A stretch of 64,000 nt of DNA from an uncultured Massilia sp. (GCF_913773735.1 NZ_CAJYEB010000030.1:62001-126000); one strand, 5' to 3'. Positions 1 through 10,324 are shown, numbered from the stretch's first letter. Notes: a model not told the origin generated them from the sequence alone. A program made the numbers and translations.

Positions 1-1168
1 ACAGCACGGACGCCACGCCGGCGCCGACGCCCTGGGCGATCGTCTGCATGAATTCGATGTCGCGCTCGCGCACGCCGTGCAGGAAGCCGATCTCGATCAC
101 GCCCTTGATCTTGCCGAAATTGGAGATCGGCGCGATCAGCAGTTCGCGCGGCGACGCCTCGCCCAGCGCCGACACCACCTTGACATACCCGTCGGGCAGT
201 TCGCGCAGGGTCAGCACGCGGTTCTGGTTGGCGGCCTGGGCCGCCAGCGAATCGGCCGGCTGGATGACCTGGGCATGCGCGGCGTCGGGCGCGAAGCCAT
301 ACGTGCCGATGCGGCGCAGCACGCCGTCGTCGTCGCGCACGTACATGGCGCCGACGGCGCCGTTCAGGTGGCCCACCACGTAGTCGAGCACGGCCTGGGC
401 CAGCGGCGCCAGGTCGTTGATGCCCATGGTGCGCGCGGCCAGTTCGGTCTGGCCGGCGCGCAGCCAGTCCTGGTGGCGCAGCAGCGCATTGTGCTGGGCC
501 TCGTGCTCCAGCGTCTCGTTGTAGGTGGACGACAGGTGCATCAGCTCGCGCCGGCCGAACAGGGCCAGCAAGCCGGCCACGATCAGGCTGAACACGAGGA
601 AGGCGCCGACCGACCAGCCGATCACTTCGCGCGAGGACTGGTTGCGCTCCTGCAGCAGGCGCTGTTCCTCGGCGATGAAGTTGGCGAACTGGCGGCGCAC
701 GTCGTCGGTCAGCTGCTTGCCGCGGCCGCTCTTGATCAGGTCGATGAACTCGTCGTTCCTGCTGCGCCGCGCGATCACGTCGTCGGCGAACAGTTGCCAC
801 TGCGCCTGGGCGGCGCGGATGCGGTTGACCCGGTCGACCTGGATCGGGTTGTCGTTCACCAGCGTGGTCAGGTTGCCCAGCTCGGCGTCGACGCGCGGCT
901 TGGCCAGGCTGTACGGCGCCAGGAAGTCCTGGTCGCCGGACAGCAGGTAGCCGCGCATGCCGGTTTCCATGTCGGCCGACAGCCTGCTGATCTCGTTGGC
1001 GCGGCCGATCACGTGTTCGGAGTGTTCGACCCAGCTCAGGACACTGATCAGGTAACTGATGATGCCGACGAAGACCAGCGCGCTGAGCACGCCCATGCCG
1101 AGGGGCATGGCGACGTTGCGCGACAGGATGCGGCGAAATTGGGCGCTATCAATACTCGGGCCGGTCAT
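1..1168 (-). CDS. Membrane sensor with CHASE3 and GAF-like domains (3' end outside window)
   Basis: The first 389 residues of a membrane sensor are present; the signalling domain is cut off by the window edge. Reading from ATG at 1168, a membrane helix lies near residues 20-45 (LVFVGIISYLISVLSW). A periplasmic CHASE3-type domain follows with its hallmark ETGMRGYLLSGD near residue 70. A second membrane helix lies near 185-207, and a cytoplasmic GAF-like domain runs from about 240 to the edge. CHASE3 plus GAF is usual at the front of histidine kinases or diguanylate cyclases; which output it has cannot be seen. It is downstream of the UvrA2 gene on the same strand but separated by a hairpin, so probably not co-transcribed. 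The last visible segment, REREDIEFMQTIAQGVG, fits the end of a GAF domain. No ligand can be inferred. Confidence 0.8.
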   Translation of the reverse strand, partial: MTGPSIDSAQFRRILSRNVAMPLGMGVLSALVFVGIISYLISVLSWVEHSEHVIGRANEISRLSADMETGMRGYLLSGDQDFLAPYSLAKPRVDAELGNLTTLVNDNPIQVDRVNRIRAAQAQWQLFADDVIARRSRNDEFIDLIKSGRGKQLTDDVRRQFANFIAEEQRLLQERNQSSREVIGWSVGAFLVFSLIVAGLLALFGRRELMHLSSTYNETLEHEAQHNALLRHQDWLRAGQTELAARTMGINDLAPLAQAVLDYVVGHLNGAVGAMYVRDDDGVLRRIGTYGFAPDAAHAQVIQPADSLAAQAANQNRVLTLRELPDGYVKVVSALGEASPRELLIAPISNFGKIKGVIEIGFLHGVRERDIEFMQTIAQGVGAGVASVL

Positions 1169-1222
1169 GCTTATTTGAAACACTCATTGGAAAAAATGTC
1201 CAAAGTGTAACGCAAAGGGCAA

Positions 1223-1255
1223 AACGGGAGCGCCCCGTTGAACGGGTTTTTTATT
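1223..1255 (-). terminator. Hairpin between the UvrA2 gene and the sensor gene
   Basis: The arms AACGGG (1223-1228) and CCCGTT (1234-1239) form a short GC-rich stem, and a second CCCGTT/AACGGG pairing is possible with 1241-1246. On the plus strand it is followed by TTTTTT (1247-1252). On the minus strand, where the genes lie, the T tract is weak. It may be a bidirectional or simply weak terminator for uvrA2. Confidence 0.35.
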
Positions 1256-1282
1256 GAGTATTTACAATGTTCGCCGACGATA

Positions 1283-3919
1283 TCACGCTTTCCCGACGAT
1301 TTGGCCCAGATAGGGGGCCGTTCGGCTCCTTTTTGCCCGGGCGACGTCCACCGGCGGCCCCGCCGCCACGACCCGTCCGCCCTCCTCGCCCGCGCCGGGA
1401 CCCACGTCGATCACCCAGTCGCAGGCCGCCACCATGCGCATCGTGTGCTCGACCATGATGACGGTGTTGCCGGCATCGACCAGGCGCTGCAGCTGGGCCA
1501 GCAGGCGGTCGGCGTCGAGCGGGTGCAGGCCGGTGGTCGGCTCGTCCAGCACGTACAGCGCGCCGCCGCGGGTGGCGCGCTGCAGCTCGGTGGCCAGCTT
1601 GATGCGCTGGGCCTCGCCGCCGGACAGCTCGGTGGCGCTCTGGCCCAGCCGCAGGTAGCCCAGGCCGACCTCGCGCAGCACCTGCAGCGGCCGCGCCACG
1701 CCCTCCTCGGCGGCGAAGAAGGCGTGCGCCTCGTCCACCGTCATGGCCAGCACCTCGGCGATGTTGCGGTCCGCGTAGTTCACCGCCAGCGTGTCGGCGT
1801 TGTAGCGCGCGCCGCCGCAGGTCGGGCACGGCGCGTAGACGCTGGGCAGGAACAGCAGCTCGACCATCACGAACCCCTCGCCGGCGCAGTGCGCGCAGCG
1901 GCCCTTGGCCACGTTGAACGAGAAGCGCCCGGCGTCGTAGCGCTTCTTGCGCGCGGCCGGGGTGGCGGCGAACAGCTTGCGCACCTGGTCGAACAGGCCG
2001 GTGTAGGTGGCCAGGTTGGAGCGCGGCGTGCGGCCGATCGGCTTCTGGTCCACCCGCACCAGGCGGCGCACGCCCTCCAGGCCGGACAGGTGGCCCAGCG
2101 TCTCGACCTCGGGTTCGCGCTCCAGTTCCGTCCCCGCTTCCAGCGCCGCTTCCGGCTCGGCGTCCGGCTCGGCCTGGCCCAGCCCGCGCACCACGAGGTC
2201 GACCAGCACCTGGCTGACCAGCGTCGACTTGCCCGAGCCGGACACGCCCGTCACGCCGGTCAGCACGCCGAGCGGGAAGGCGACGTCGAGGTCGTGCAGG
2301 TTGTTGCGGCTCACGCCTTCGAGGCGCAGCCAGCCGGCCGGCGCGCGCGGCGTGCGCGCCGGCGGCGCGGCGCCGTCGGCCGTGTCGGGGAACAGGTAGC
2401 GCCGCGTGTGCGAGCCGGCGACCTGGCGCAGGCCCGCGGGCGGGCCGCTGTACAGGATGCGCCCGCCCCCTTCCCCGGCCTGCGGGCCGACGTCGACGAT
2501 CCAGTCGGCATGGCGGATCACGTCCAGCGCGTGCTCGACGACGAACAGCGAGTTGCCCGCCGCCTTCAGGCGCGCGAGGGCGTCCAGCAGCGCCTCGGCA
2601 TCGGCCGGGTGCAGGCCGGCCGACGGCTCGTCCAGCACGTAGACGACGCCGAACAGGTTCGAGCGCACCTGGGTCGCCAGGCGCAGGCGCTGCAACTCGC
2701 CCGGCGACAGCGTCGGCGTGCTGCGCTCCAGCGTCAGGTAGCCCAGGCCCAGCGCGAGCAGCACGTCCAGGCGGGCGCACAGGTCGGCGGCGATGCGGCG
2801 GGTGACGATCGCCTGTTCCGGCGGCTTGCCGGCGCAGCGCCCGCCGGCGGCGTAGGGGCGCATCAGATCGGCCAGCCGCGCCAGCGACATGCGCGACAGT
2901 TCCGTGATGTCCAGTCCGGCGAAGGTGACCGACAGCGCTTCCTGGCGCAGGCGCTTGCCGCGGCACAGCGGGCAGTCGGCGCCGACCATGTAGCGCGCCA
3001 CGCGCTTCTTCATCGCGGCGCTCTCGGTGTTCGCAAAGGTCTGCAGCACGTAGCGGCGCGCGCCGGTGAAGGTGCCCTGGTAGCTGGGCGGGTCCTTGCG
3101 CCTGAGCGCCTTCTTCGTCTCCGCCGGGCTCAAGCCGGCGTACACGGGCACCGTCGGCGCCTCGTCGGTGAACAGGATCCAGTCGCGGTCCTTTTTCGGC
3201 AGGTCGCGCCAGGGCGTGTCGACGTCGTAGCCCAGCGTGACGAGGATGTCGCGCAGGTTCTGGCCGTGCCAGGCCGGCGGCCACGCCGCCACCGCGCGTT
3301 CGCGGATGGTGAGGCTGTCGTCCGGCACCATCGACGCCTCGGTCACGTCGTACACGCGCCCCAGGCCGGAGCAGCGCGGGCAGGCGCCTTCGGCCGTGTT
3401 GGGCGAGAACGACTCGGCATACAGCAGTTCCTGGCCGGGCGGATAGTCGCCGGCGCGCGAATACAGCATGCGCAGGGAATTCGACAGCGTGCTGACGCTG
3501 CCCACCGACGAGCGCGCCGTCGGGGTGCCGCGTTGCTGCTGCAGGGCCACGGCCGGCGGCAGGCCGTCGATGTCGTCGACTTCCGGCACCGGCATCTGGT
3601 GGAACAGCCGGCGCGCGTAGGGCGACACCGATTCCAGGTAGCGCCGCTGGGCTTCCGCGTACAGCGTGCCGAAGGCCAGCGAGGACTTGCCCGAGCCGGA
3701 CACGCCGGTGAACACGACGAGCGCGTCGCGCGGGATGTCGAGGTCGACGTTCTTCAGGTTGTGCTCGCGCGCGCCGCGCACGCGCACGAAGCCGGCGCGC
3801 GCGGCGCCCGGCGTCGTGGTGCCCGCCGGCCTCATGTCCTGCGGCGTGTCCTGCGACGTGTCCTGCGGGGCAATGCCCTGCGGCGTGGTGTCCCGAGGCA
3901 TCTGCTGTTTCCTGCGCAT
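1283..3919 (-). CDS. uvrA: UvrA2-type excinuclease ATPase (UvrA paralogue)
   Basis: This 878-residue ABC ATPase belongs to the UvrA family, which recognises DNA damage. It has two Walker A motifs (GVSGSGKSS near the amino end, GVSGSGKST near residue 490), two LSxGE signature regions ([16 protein letters not shown]) and two Walker B/switch regions ([24 protein letters not shown]). Four zinc-finger half sites are present (CPRC, CPLC, CAHC, CPTC). It is shorter than housekeeping UvrA (about 940 residues) and resembles the UvrA2 class, which in several bacteria lacks part of the UvrB-binding region and is linked to resistance to DNA-binding drugs. I chose ATG 3919 because GGAGGG precedes it; longer starts lack a ribosome-binding site and give low-complexity sequence. 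The DNA-repair assignment is family knowledge; the specific role is inference. Confidence 0.9.
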   Translation of the reverse strand: MRRKQQMPRDTTPQGIAPQDTSQDTPQDMRPAGTTTPGAARAGFVRVRGAREHNLKNVDLDIPRDALVVFTGVSGSGKSSLAFGTLYAEAQRRYLESVSPYARRLFHQMPVPEVDDIDGLPPAVALQQQRGTPTARSSVGSVSTLSNSLRMLYSRAGDYPPGQELLYAESFSPNTAEGACPRCSGLGRVYDVTEASMVPDDSLTIRERAVAAWPPAWHGQNLRDILVTLGYDVDTPWRDLPKKDRDWILFTDEAPTVPVYAGLSPAETKKALRRKDPPSYQGTFTGARRYVLQTFANTESAAMKKRVARYMVGADCPLCRGKRLRQEALSVTFAGLDITELSRMSLARLADLMRPYAAGGRCAGKPPEQAIVTRRIAADLCARLDVLLALGLGYLTLERSTPTLSPGELQRLRLATQVRSNLFGVVYVLDEPSAGLHPADAEALLDALARLKAAGNSLFVVEHALDVIRHADWIVDVGPQAGEGGGRILYSGPPAGLRQVAGSHTRRYLFPDTADGAAPPARTPRAPAGWLRLEGVSRNNLHDLDVAFPLGVLTGVTGVSGSGKSTLVSQVLVDLVVRGLGQAEPDAEPEAALEAGTELEREPEVETLGHLSGLEGVRRLVRVDQKPIGRTPRSNLATYTGLFDQVRKLFAATPAARKKRYDAGRFSFNVAKGRCAHCAGEGFVMVELLFLPSVYAPCPTCGGARYNADTLAVNYADRNIAEVLAMTVDEAHAFFAAEEGVARPLQVLREVGLGYLRLGQSATELSGGEAQRIKLATELQRATRGGALYVLDEPTTGLHPLDADRLLAQLQRLVDAGNTVIMVEHTMRMVAACDWVIDVGPGAGEEGGRVVAAGPPVDVARAKRSRTAPYLGQIVGKA

Positions 3920-4037
3920 GTGTTCCCTCCCGCTTGCGGTCCGAGGCGCCATTGGAGCACGTCCGGCCGCGCACCGTCGGTGCGCGCGGCCACGCTGGGC
4001 GCCGCCCCGCCGCATGCCGGCGCGCGCCGGCGGCGGT

Positions 4038-5135
4038 TCAGGGAATCAGGCTGCGCGCGCGCAATTCGGCGAACAGGTCGAAGAAGGAATCCTCGGTCGA
4101 TTGCCAGGCCGCGAAGCCGAGCCGGCGGCTGTTGGCCATGTCGGTCATCACCTCGATCGGACGGCCCAGGTCGAGGTCGGTATGCCAGGGCGAGGCCAGG
4201 CGGTCCAGGTCGGCTTCCTGCAGCCGGTAGCGCTGGGCCATGTCGAGCCACAGCGCGCGGTCGTTGGCCATCAGTTGTTCCAGCGGCTGGACCTCGCCCG
4301 AAAAACCGGCCGCCGGCACGCCGAACCAGGCCGCCAGGCGCCGCCACAGCCAGCTCCAGCGGAAATAGTCGCCGTTGGTGATGTTGAAGGCTTCGTTCTT
4401 CGCGGCATCGGTGTCGGCCGCCCAGCGCAACTGCCTGGCGAGCATGCGCGCATCGGTGACGTCGGACAGGCCGTCCCACTGCGCCTGCGAACCGGGGAAC
4501 TGGAACGGGCGCCCCGTTTCCTTGCAGATCGACGCGTACACGGCCAGCGTCGTGCCCAGGTTCATCGCATTGCCCACCGCCAGGCCGACGACCGTGTGCG
4601 GCCGGTGGATGCTCCAGGTGAAGCGGTCGCGCGCCGCGGCGGCGTAGACCTCGTCTTCCTGTGCATAGTAGAAATTGTCGAGCGGCAGGCGCGGTTGCGC
4701 TTCGCGCAGCGGCGTGTCGGGCAGCGTGCCGCTGCTGGCATAGGCCTCGAACGGGCCGAGATAGTGCTTCAGGCCGGTGACCAGGGCCACGTGGCGCAGC
4801 GCCGTGCGCGGCGCCAGGGCGTCGAGCAGGTTGCGCACCATGGCGGCGTTGACGCGGATGTTGTCCGCCTCGCTGTCCTGGCGCATCCAGGTGGTGATGA
4901 AGACGTGGGTCGGGCTCGCTTCGCGGTTGCCGGCGCCGAAGGCCGCGTCGAAGGCCCGCGCCAGGCCGGCCGGGTCCATCAGGTCCGCCGGCACCGGGAT
5001 CAGGCCCGGCAGGTCGGTGGGTGGACGGCGGGCCAGGCCGTAGACGGTCCAGCCATGGGCCAGCAGTTCGCGGGCCGCGTAGCGCCCGCCGATCCCGCTG
5101 GCACCGACCACGAGTGCGCTTCGTTGCATGTTCAT
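4038..5135 (-). CDS. SDR-family NAD(P)-dependent reductase (PRISE/progesterone 5-beta-reductase-like)
   Basis: This is a Rossmann-fold short-chain dehydrogenase of about 363 residues. The nucleotide-binding motif GASGIGGR is near residue 10, followed by the WTVYGLARR strand/helix typical of the PRISE (iridoid synthase-like) group. The region ALVTGLKHYLGPFEAY matches the family segment around its catalytic Lys and Tyr, and NFYYAQED supplies the second tyrosine region. Substrates in the family are enones; the bacterial substrate is unknown. Two starts are possible: ATG 5135 overlaps the upstream stop as ATGA, but the SD-like AAAGG abuts it. ATG 5129 has that AAAGG six bases upstream. Translation is probably coupled to the upstream glycosyltransferase gene. 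Confidence 0.8.
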   Translation of the reverse strand: MNMQRSALVVGASGIGGRYAARELLAHGWTVYGLARRPPTDLPGLIPVPADLMDPAGLARAFDAAFGAGNREASPTHVFITTWMRQDSEADNIRVNAAMVRNLLDALAPRTALRHVALVTGLKHYLGPFEAYASSGTLPDTPLREAQPRLPLDNFYYAQEDEVYAAAARDRFTWSIHRPHTVVGLAVGNAMNLGTTLAVYASICKETGRPFQFPGSQAQWDGLSDVTDARMLARQLRWAADTDAAKNEAFNITNGDYFRWSWLWRRLAAWFGVPAAGFSGEVQPLEQLMANDRALWLDMAQRYRLQEADLDRLASPWHTDLDLGRPIEVMTDMANSRRLGFAAWQSTEDSFFDLFAELRARSLIP

Positions 5136-6577
5136 CCTTTCGTCGACATCGTTGTTCGTGCGGGATTGTCGCCGATATCGCGTCCGGGCGTCGCGCCGGC
5201 CAGCGTTTCCAGGCGCGCGGCCAGCGCCGCGGCCGCGTCCCGGCCGTCGAAGCGGGCGGCGACGGCGCGGCAGCGCTGCGCCACGGCCGGGTCGTCCAGC
5301 AGGCGCGCCAGGGCGCGCGCCAGCCGCGCGGCATCCACGCGCGCCGCCGGCAGGCCGGCGCCGGCGCCCAGCGCCGCCACGCGCATGGCGTTGTCGAACT
5401 GGTCGTGGGCCAGCGGCACCACCAGCTGCGGCGTGCCGGCGCGCAGCGCCTCGGCCGTCGTACCGATGCCGCCGTGGTGGGCCAGCAGCGCCAGGTGCGG
5501 CAGCAGGCGCCGCAGCGGCACGTAGTCCTGCTGCAGGATGCCCGGGGGCAGCGTGGCCGGCAACTGGTCGCGGTGCGGGGTCAGGAGGATGGCGCGCCGG
5601 CCCACCTGCCGCGCCGCGTCCAGCGCGGCGCGGAAGTAGGCGGCAGCCTGGGTATTGCCGGTGCCGTGGGTAAAGGCCAGCGGCGCCGGCCCGGCGCGCA
5701 GGAAGGCCTGCAGTTCGGCGGACAGCGGCGCGTCCGGGGCGGGGTCGTACAGCGGGAAGTCGCCGCGCTGCAGCGGTTGCGGCCAGTCCGGCTGGGTCGG
5801 CGCGAACCACGCGGGGAACAGGGTCAGCGACAGGTCGGGGACGGCGAACACGGCGTCGGCCAGCGTGCGCGCCGGCGCCAGGCCGTGCGCGGCGCGGGCG
5901 GCGTTGACGTCGGCCAGCGCCACCGGGTCGACGAAGGTGCGCATCGCCCAGCGCCACAAGGCGCGCCGCGCCGCCAGCGGCACCCAGGAGGGCACGCGCC
6001 AGGGGCCGACCAGCAACGGGTCGTGCACGGTCGGCAGGTTCTGCGGCGCCAGCCAGGCGGTGGCGACCTTCAGGCCGGGGCGGTCGGCCCGGCACAGCGC
6101 CGCCTCGGGCAGGGCCAGCGGGTGGACCAGCAGCACGCACGCCTCGTGCGCCGGCAGCGCCCGCACGAAGGGAACGATGCGCGCCATCGCCGGCCGCGTC
6201 GCGCGCCAGACCACGCCGAAGCCGCGCGTCGGATGCCAGAGGTCGGGGTCGTGCAGCACCGCGGCGTCGGCCGGCAGGCCGGTGAACGCCAGGCCGGTGG
6301 GCGCCACGTACGGCGCGTGCTGTTCCGGCGCCAGGAAGCTGACGCGATGGCCGCGCGCGCGCAACGCCAGCGCCAGGGCGAGGAAGGGAAACAGGTCGCC
6401 GGCCGAGCCGATGGTGGCGACGACGAAGTGGACAGGTGGCGAAACGTGCTGCGGCGCGATGGCGTTCTCCCGGCGTGGTGGGCTGACCGTTTGCGCTACT
6501 CTACGCGAAAAGCGGCGCGCTTGACGCGGCGCGGCCTCCCCTGCCAGAATGGCGTCGACCCACCGAGGAGATTCCAC
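5132..6577 (-). CDS. Glycosyltransferase, UDP-glycosyltransferase/MGT (GT1, GT-B) family
   Basis: The protein shows the GT1 pattern: an amino-terminal FVVATIGSAGDLFPFLALA segment (nucleotide-independent acceptor domain with the GSxGD loop). The carboxy-terminal donor-binding signature includes HHGGIGTTAEALRAGTPQLVVPLAHDQFDN. Family members move a sugar from a nucleotide sugar to a small lipophilic acceptor or lipid. The stop overlaps the downstream reductase start (ATGA), suggesting one transcription unit that may modify the same metabolite. The start is a puzzle. Homology should begin at about 6440-6430, but no ATG, GTG or TTG occurs there in frame. The coordinates given use an upstream GTG (6577) without a clear ribosome-binding site. 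An ATC codon at 6460 has GGGAG six bases before it and would give the expected length. Confidence 0.75.
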   Translation of the reverse strand: MESPRWVDAILAGEAAPRQARRFSRRVAQTVSPPRRENAIAPQHVSPPVHFVVATIGSAGDLFPFLALALALRARGHRVSFLAPEQHAPYVAPTGLAFTGLPADAAVLHDPDLWHPTRGFGVVWRATRPAMARIVPFVRALPAHEACVLLVHPLALPEAALCRADRPGLKVATAWLAPQNLPTVHDPLLVGPWRVPSWVPLAARRALWRWAMRTFVDPVALADVNAARAAHGLAPARTLADAVFAVPDLSLTLFPAWFAPTQPDWPQPLQRGDFPLYDPAPDAPLSAELQAFLRAGPAPLAFTHGTGNTQAAAYFRAALDAARQVGRRAILLTPHRDQLPATLPPGILQQDYVPLRRLLPHLALLAHHGGIGTTAEALRAGTPQLVVPLAHDQFDNAMRVAALGAGAGLPAARVDAARLARALARLLDDPAVAQRCRAVAARFDGRDAAAALAARLETLAGATPGRDIGDNPARTTMSTKG

Positions 6578-6689
6578 CCATGCGCCTGTAATGCCCGCCG
6601 TCCCGCGACGGCAACGAACCCATCCCGCCAGCGGCACCGCTGCGGCCCGGCTTCCCGGCATACAGGAATTCCACATGGAGGAATCACCC

Positions 6690-8318
6690 ATGGCGCTTGC
6701 TTCGCATCCCTGCTTCGCGACCCTGCACGGGGTCGACATCCACCTGCCCGACGGGCGCATCCTCTTCCACGACATGCACGAGGCGTTCGGCGCCGAAACC
6801 GTCGGGCTGATCGGCCCGAACGGCAGCGGCAAGACCACGCTGGCCCGCGTCGTCGCGGGCGACTTGGCCGCGACGGGCGGCCGCGTCGCGCGCCCGGGGC
6901 GGCTGCGCTACCTGGCGCAGCAGGCCGGGCCGCTGCACGCCGCCAGCCTGGCCGAGGTCGCCGGCGTGGCGGCCCCGCTGGACGCGCTGCGCCGCCTGGC
7001 CGCGGGGCAAGCGCGCGACGGCGACATCGACCTGGTCGGCGAGCGCTGGGACCTCGCGGCGCGCTGGCAAGCGATGCTGGACGCGGCGGGGCTGGACGCG
7101 GCGCTGGCGCCCGCGGCGCTGTCCGGCGGCCAGCGCACGCTGCTGGGCCTGGTGGGCGCCTTCTGCAGCGACGCCGACCTGCTGGTGCTGGACGAGCCCG
7201 GCAATCACCTGGACCGCGGCCACCGCGCCTTCCTGCTCGAACGGATGCGCGCCTGGCGCCAGGCCGGGCGCGGCCTGCTGCTGGTCAGCCACGATCGCGC
7301 GCTGCTGGAACACGTCGAGCGCACGCTGGAAGTGCGCGCCGGCGGCCTGCGCCGCCACGGCGGCGGCTGGACGGCGGTGCAGGCGGCGCGCGCGGCCGAA
7401 CTGGCCGGCGCCAGCGCGCGCCTGGAGCGCGCGCGCGTGGAACGGCGCCAGGGCGAGGACGCGATGCGCACCCAGGCCGAACGCGCGGCGCGCCGCCAGG
7501 CCCGCGGCGAACGCGCGGCGCAGGCCGGCGGCCAGCCGCGCATCGTGCTCAACGCCCAGCCCCAGCGCGCCCAGCGCACCGACGGCGCCCGCGCCGAACG
7601 CCACGCGCGCCGGCGCCAGGACTTGCAGGACGAGGCCAGCGCCGCCTTCGCCGCGCTCGACGCCATGCTCCAGGCACCCGCCTTCCCGCGCCTGGACGCC
7701 GCCATTCCCGATGGGCGGGCGGCGCTGGCGCTGGACGGGCTGGTGGCGCCGTGGGGGCCGCGCACGCCGCTGACCTGGAGCGCGCACGGCGCGGCGCGCA
7801 TCGCCATCCGCGGACCGAACGGCTGCGGCAAGTCGACCCTGCTGCGCATCCTCGCCGGCCAACTGGCGCCGCTCGCGGGCCAGGCGCGCACCGTGCCGGC
7901 CGTGCTGCTGGACCAGCACCTGGACCTGCTGGTCCCGCACCTCGACCTGCTGGACCAGCTGGCGCGCGCGGCGCCCGGCACCGACGAAGGCCGGCTGCGC
8001 CAGATGCTCGCGCTGGCCGGCCTGGGACCGGAGCGCGTGCTGCGCCCGGCGGCCACGCTCAGCGGCGGCGAGCGCATGCGCGGCGCCCTGCTGCTGGCCG
8101 TGCTGCGCCGGCCGGCGCCGCGCCTGCTGCTGCTGGACGAGCCGACCAACCACCTGGACCTGCCCGCCGTCGAGGCGCTGGAAGCGATGCTGGCCTCCTG
8201 GCCCGGCGCGCTGGCCGTCGTGTCGCACGACGAGCGCTTCCTGGACGGCATCGGCCCGACCCACCGGCTCGACTGGGACGCGGCCGGCTGGGCGGCCGGC
8301 GCCGCTAGTCGGCCTTGA
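6690..8318 (+). CDS. ABC-F family ATPase (duplicated ABC domains, no membrane part)
   Basis: This 542-residue soluble protein carries two ABC ATPase domains joined by a long charged linker (residues ~215-330, rich in Arg, Ala and Gln, likely helical). The first domain has GPNGSGKTT, LSGGQRT and LLVLDEPGNHLDRG; the second has GPNGCGKST, LSGGERM and LLLLDEPTNHLDLP. The lack of membrane segments and the linker place it in ABC-F, whose members act on the ribosome in translation control or antibiotic protection. The linker that defines subtype is not close enough to known ones for me to name it. ATG 6690 is favoured over ATG 6675 because GGAGG lies 8 bases upstream. It converges with, and overlaps by 14 bp, the permease gene on the other strand. 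Confidence 0.88.
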   Translation: MALASHPCFATLHGVDIHLPDGRILFHDMHEAFGAETVGLIGPNGSGKTTLARVVAGDLAATGGRVARPGRLRYLAQQAGPLHAASLAEVAGVAAPLDALRRLAAGQARDGDIDLVGERWDLAARWQAMLDAAGLDAALAPAALSGGQRTLLGLVGAFCSDADLLVLDEPGNHLDRGHRAFLLERMRAWRQAGRGLLLVSHDRALLEHVERTLEVRAGGLRRHGGGWTAVQAARAAELAGASARLERARVERRQGEDAMRTQAERAARRQARGERAAQAGGQPRIVLNAQPQRAQRTDGARAERHARRRQDLQDEASAAFAALDAMLQAPAFPRLDAAIPDGRAALALDGLVAPWGPRTPLTWSAHGAARIAIRGPNGCGKSTLLRILAGQLAPLAGQARTVPAVLLDQHLDLLVPHLDLLDQLARAAPGTDEGRLRQMLALAGLGPERVLRPAATLSGGERMRGALLLAVLRRPAPRLLLLDEPTNHLDLPAVEALEAMLASWPGALAVVSHDERFLDGIGPTHRLDWDAAGWAAGAASRP

Positions 8319-9228
8319 AGCCCTGCCCCAGCGACATCGGCTTGTTCAGCAGGATCGTCTGCGGATTGCGGCAGATGACGACCAGCACGACGATGGTGGC
8401 GAGATAGGGCAGCATCGACAGGAATTCCGACGGCACGTCGAGCCCCAGGCCCTGGCCATGGAACTGCAGCACGGTGACGCCGCCGAACAGGTAGGCGCCC
8501 AGCAGCAGGCCGCGCGGCTTCCAGGTCGCAAACACGACCTGGGCCAGCGCGATCCAGCCGCGTCCCGCCGTCATGCCCTCCACCCACATCGGCGTGAGCG
8601 CCAGCGACAGGTAGGCGCCGCCCAGGCCGGCCAGCGCGCCGCCGAACAGCACCGTCGCATAGCGCAGCTTCACCACCGGCATGCCGATCGCGTGGGCGGC
8701 GTGCGGGGCCTCGCCGACCGCGCGCACCAGCAGGCCGATGCGGCGCTTGGCGAGCAGCCAGCCGACCAGCGCCACCAGCAGCAGCGAGGCGTACACCATC
8801 GGGTCGAAGCGAAACAGCAGCGGGCCGACGAACGGCAGGTCCGACAGCAGCGGGAAATGCAGGTGCGCCAGCGGCGCCACGGTCTGGCCGACCAGGTCGC
8901 GCCCCACGAAGGCCGACAGGCCCAGGCCGAACAGCGTCAGCGCCAGGCCGGTGGCGACCTGGTTGGTCTGCAGGGTCAGCACCAGGAAGGCGAACACCAG
9001 GGCCAGCGCCATGCCGGCCGCCAGCGCGGCCAGGAAGCCCAGGCCGATCGAGCCGCCGTGCAGCGCCGCCGAGAAGCCGGCCACCGCGCCCACCACCATG
9101 ATGCCCTCGAGCCCGAGGTTGATCACGCCGGAGCGTTCGGCCACCAGCTCGCCGGTCGACGCCAGCACCAGCGGGGTGGCGGCGCCGGCGGTGCTGGCCA
9201 GGAATGCGATCAGGTAGTCAGGATTCAT
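8305..9228 (-). CDS. ABC transporter permease of the nucleoside/BMP (BPD_transp_2) family, second subunit
   Basis: This is a 307-residue polytopic membrane protein with about eight hydrophobic segments. It shows the [21 protein letters not shown] signature of permeases that partner BMP lipoproteins (Streptococcus NupQ, Bacillus YufQ type). It is the last gene of the minus-strand ATPase-permease-permease set and overlaps the preceding permease by 11 bp, so the two are surely co-translated. With the other permease it should form the heterodimeric channel in the inner membrane for purine nucleosides or bases; substrate is inferred from the neighbouring deaminase and Tsx-like channel. Confidence 0.9.
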   Translation of the reverse strand: MNPDYLIAFLASTAGAATPLVLASTGELVAERSGVINLGLEGIMVVGAVAGFSAALHGGSIGLGFLAALAAGMALALVFAFLVLTLQTNQVATGLALTLFGLGLSAFVGRDLVGQTVAPLAHLHFPLLSDLPFVGPLLFRFDPMVYASLLLVALVGWLLAKRRIGLLVRAVGEAPHAAHAIGMPVVKLRYATVLFGGALAGLGGAYLSLALTPMWVEGMTAGRGWIALAQVVFATWKPRGLLLGAYLFGGVTVLQFHGQGLGLDVPSEFLSMLPYLATIVVLVVICRNPQTILLNKPMSLGQGFKAD

Positions 9229-10324
9229 GCCGGGCGGTCTCCATGGACAGGGGCGCCGGCGGCGCGGTGCGCGCGCGCGGCTTGATGCGGTAGTGGATGA
9301 ACAGGTCGGCCGCCAGCAGGTAGAACAGCAGCAGGCCCTGGAACAGGCCGGTGATCGCCGACGGCAGCTGCAGCTCGATCTGCGCCGTCTCGCCGCCGAT
9401 GTAGAGCAGCGACATCAGGAGCGCCGCCAGCACCACGCCGACGGGATGCAGGCGACCGACGTAGGCGACGATGATGGCCGCGAAGCCGTAGCCGGGCGAC
9501 ACCGAGGATTGCAGCTGCCCGAGCGGCCCGGCCACCTCGCCGACGCCGGCCAGGCCGGCCAGCGCGCCGCTGGCCATGAAGGCCAGCCAGACGTTCTTCG
9601 GCTCGGAAAAGCCGGCGTACAGCGCCGCCGCCGGCGCCATGCCGCTGACCTGCATGCGGTAGCCGGCGAAGGTGTGGCGGCAGAAGAACCAGGCCGCGGC
9701 CGCCACCAGCAGCGCCAGCGGGAACGCCGCGTTCACGCGCAGCCCCTCGACCAGCAACGGCAGCGTGGCCGACTCGCCGAACATCTTCGATTGCGGGAAG
9801 TTGAAGCCGGCCGGGTCGCGCAGCGGCCCGTGCACCAGGTAGCCGAGGAACAGGTAGGCCACGTACACCAGCATCAGGCTGACCAGGATCTCGCTGGTGT
9901 TGAAGCGCGTGCGCAGCAGCGCCGGCACGGCGGCCCAGGCCATGCCGCCGAGCGCGCCGGCGGCCAGCATCAGCGGCAGCACCCACCAGGCGTCGACGCC
10001 GTCGAAGTACAGGGCCACGCAGCCGGCCGCGACGGCGCCCATGGTCAGCTGGCCGTCGGCGCCGATGTTGTGGACGTTGGCGCGAAAGCCCAGCGCCAGG
10101 CCGATGCCGCACAGGATCAGCGGCGTCGCCTTGAGCAGCAGTTCGCCGATGCCGTAGCTGCTCGACAGCGGCTGGACGAAGTAGACGCGGAACGCGTGCA
10201 GCGGTTCGTGGCCGAGGAACAGGAACAGCAGCGAGCCGGTGGCGAGCATGGCGGCGGCCGCGATCAGCGGCGAGGCCAGCATCATGGCGCGCGAGGGTTC
10301 GGGGCGGGCTTCAAGCCGGGACAT
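9218..10324 (-). CDS. ABC transporter permease of the nucleoside/BMP family, first subunit
   Basis: A 368-residue inner-membrane permease (NupP/YufP type). Family features are the central GLALGFRANVHNIGADGQL segment and many hydrophobic helices. It starts inside the end of the ATPase gene (overlap of 14 bp) and overlaps the next permease, giving a tight ATPase-permease-permease operon. The binding protein is encoded about 4 kb away on the plus strand (14313-15392), with the regulator between them. Confidence 0.9.
   Translation of the reverse strand: MSRLEARPEPSRAMMLASPLIAAAAMLATGSLLFLFLGHEPLHAFRVYFVQPLSSSYGIGELLLKATPLILCGIGLALGFRANVHNIGADGQLTMGAVAAGCVALYFDGVDAWWVLPLMLAAGALGGMAWAAVPALLRTRFNTSEILVSLMLVYVAYLFLGYLVHGPLRDPAGFNFPQSKMFGESATLPLLVEGLRVNAAFPLALLVAAAAWFFCRHTFAGYRMQVSGMAPAAALYAGFSEPKNVWLAFMASGALAGLAGVGEVAGPLGQLQSSVSPGYGFAAIIVAYVGRLHPVGVVLAALLMSLLYIGGETAQIELQLPSAITGLFQGLLLFYLLAADLFIHYRIKPRARTAPPAPLSMETARHES

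Noticed and set aside
1238..4381. Very long open frame on the plus strand across the UvrA2 and reductase genes
   Set aside because: It is rich in His, Arg, Gln and Ala with no family motif and is the mirror of the minus-strand UvrA2 gene, as is common in high-GC DNA. The same holds for long mirror frames at 5021-8308, 10239-12191, 16130-18673, 21319-24591 and 55964-57856.
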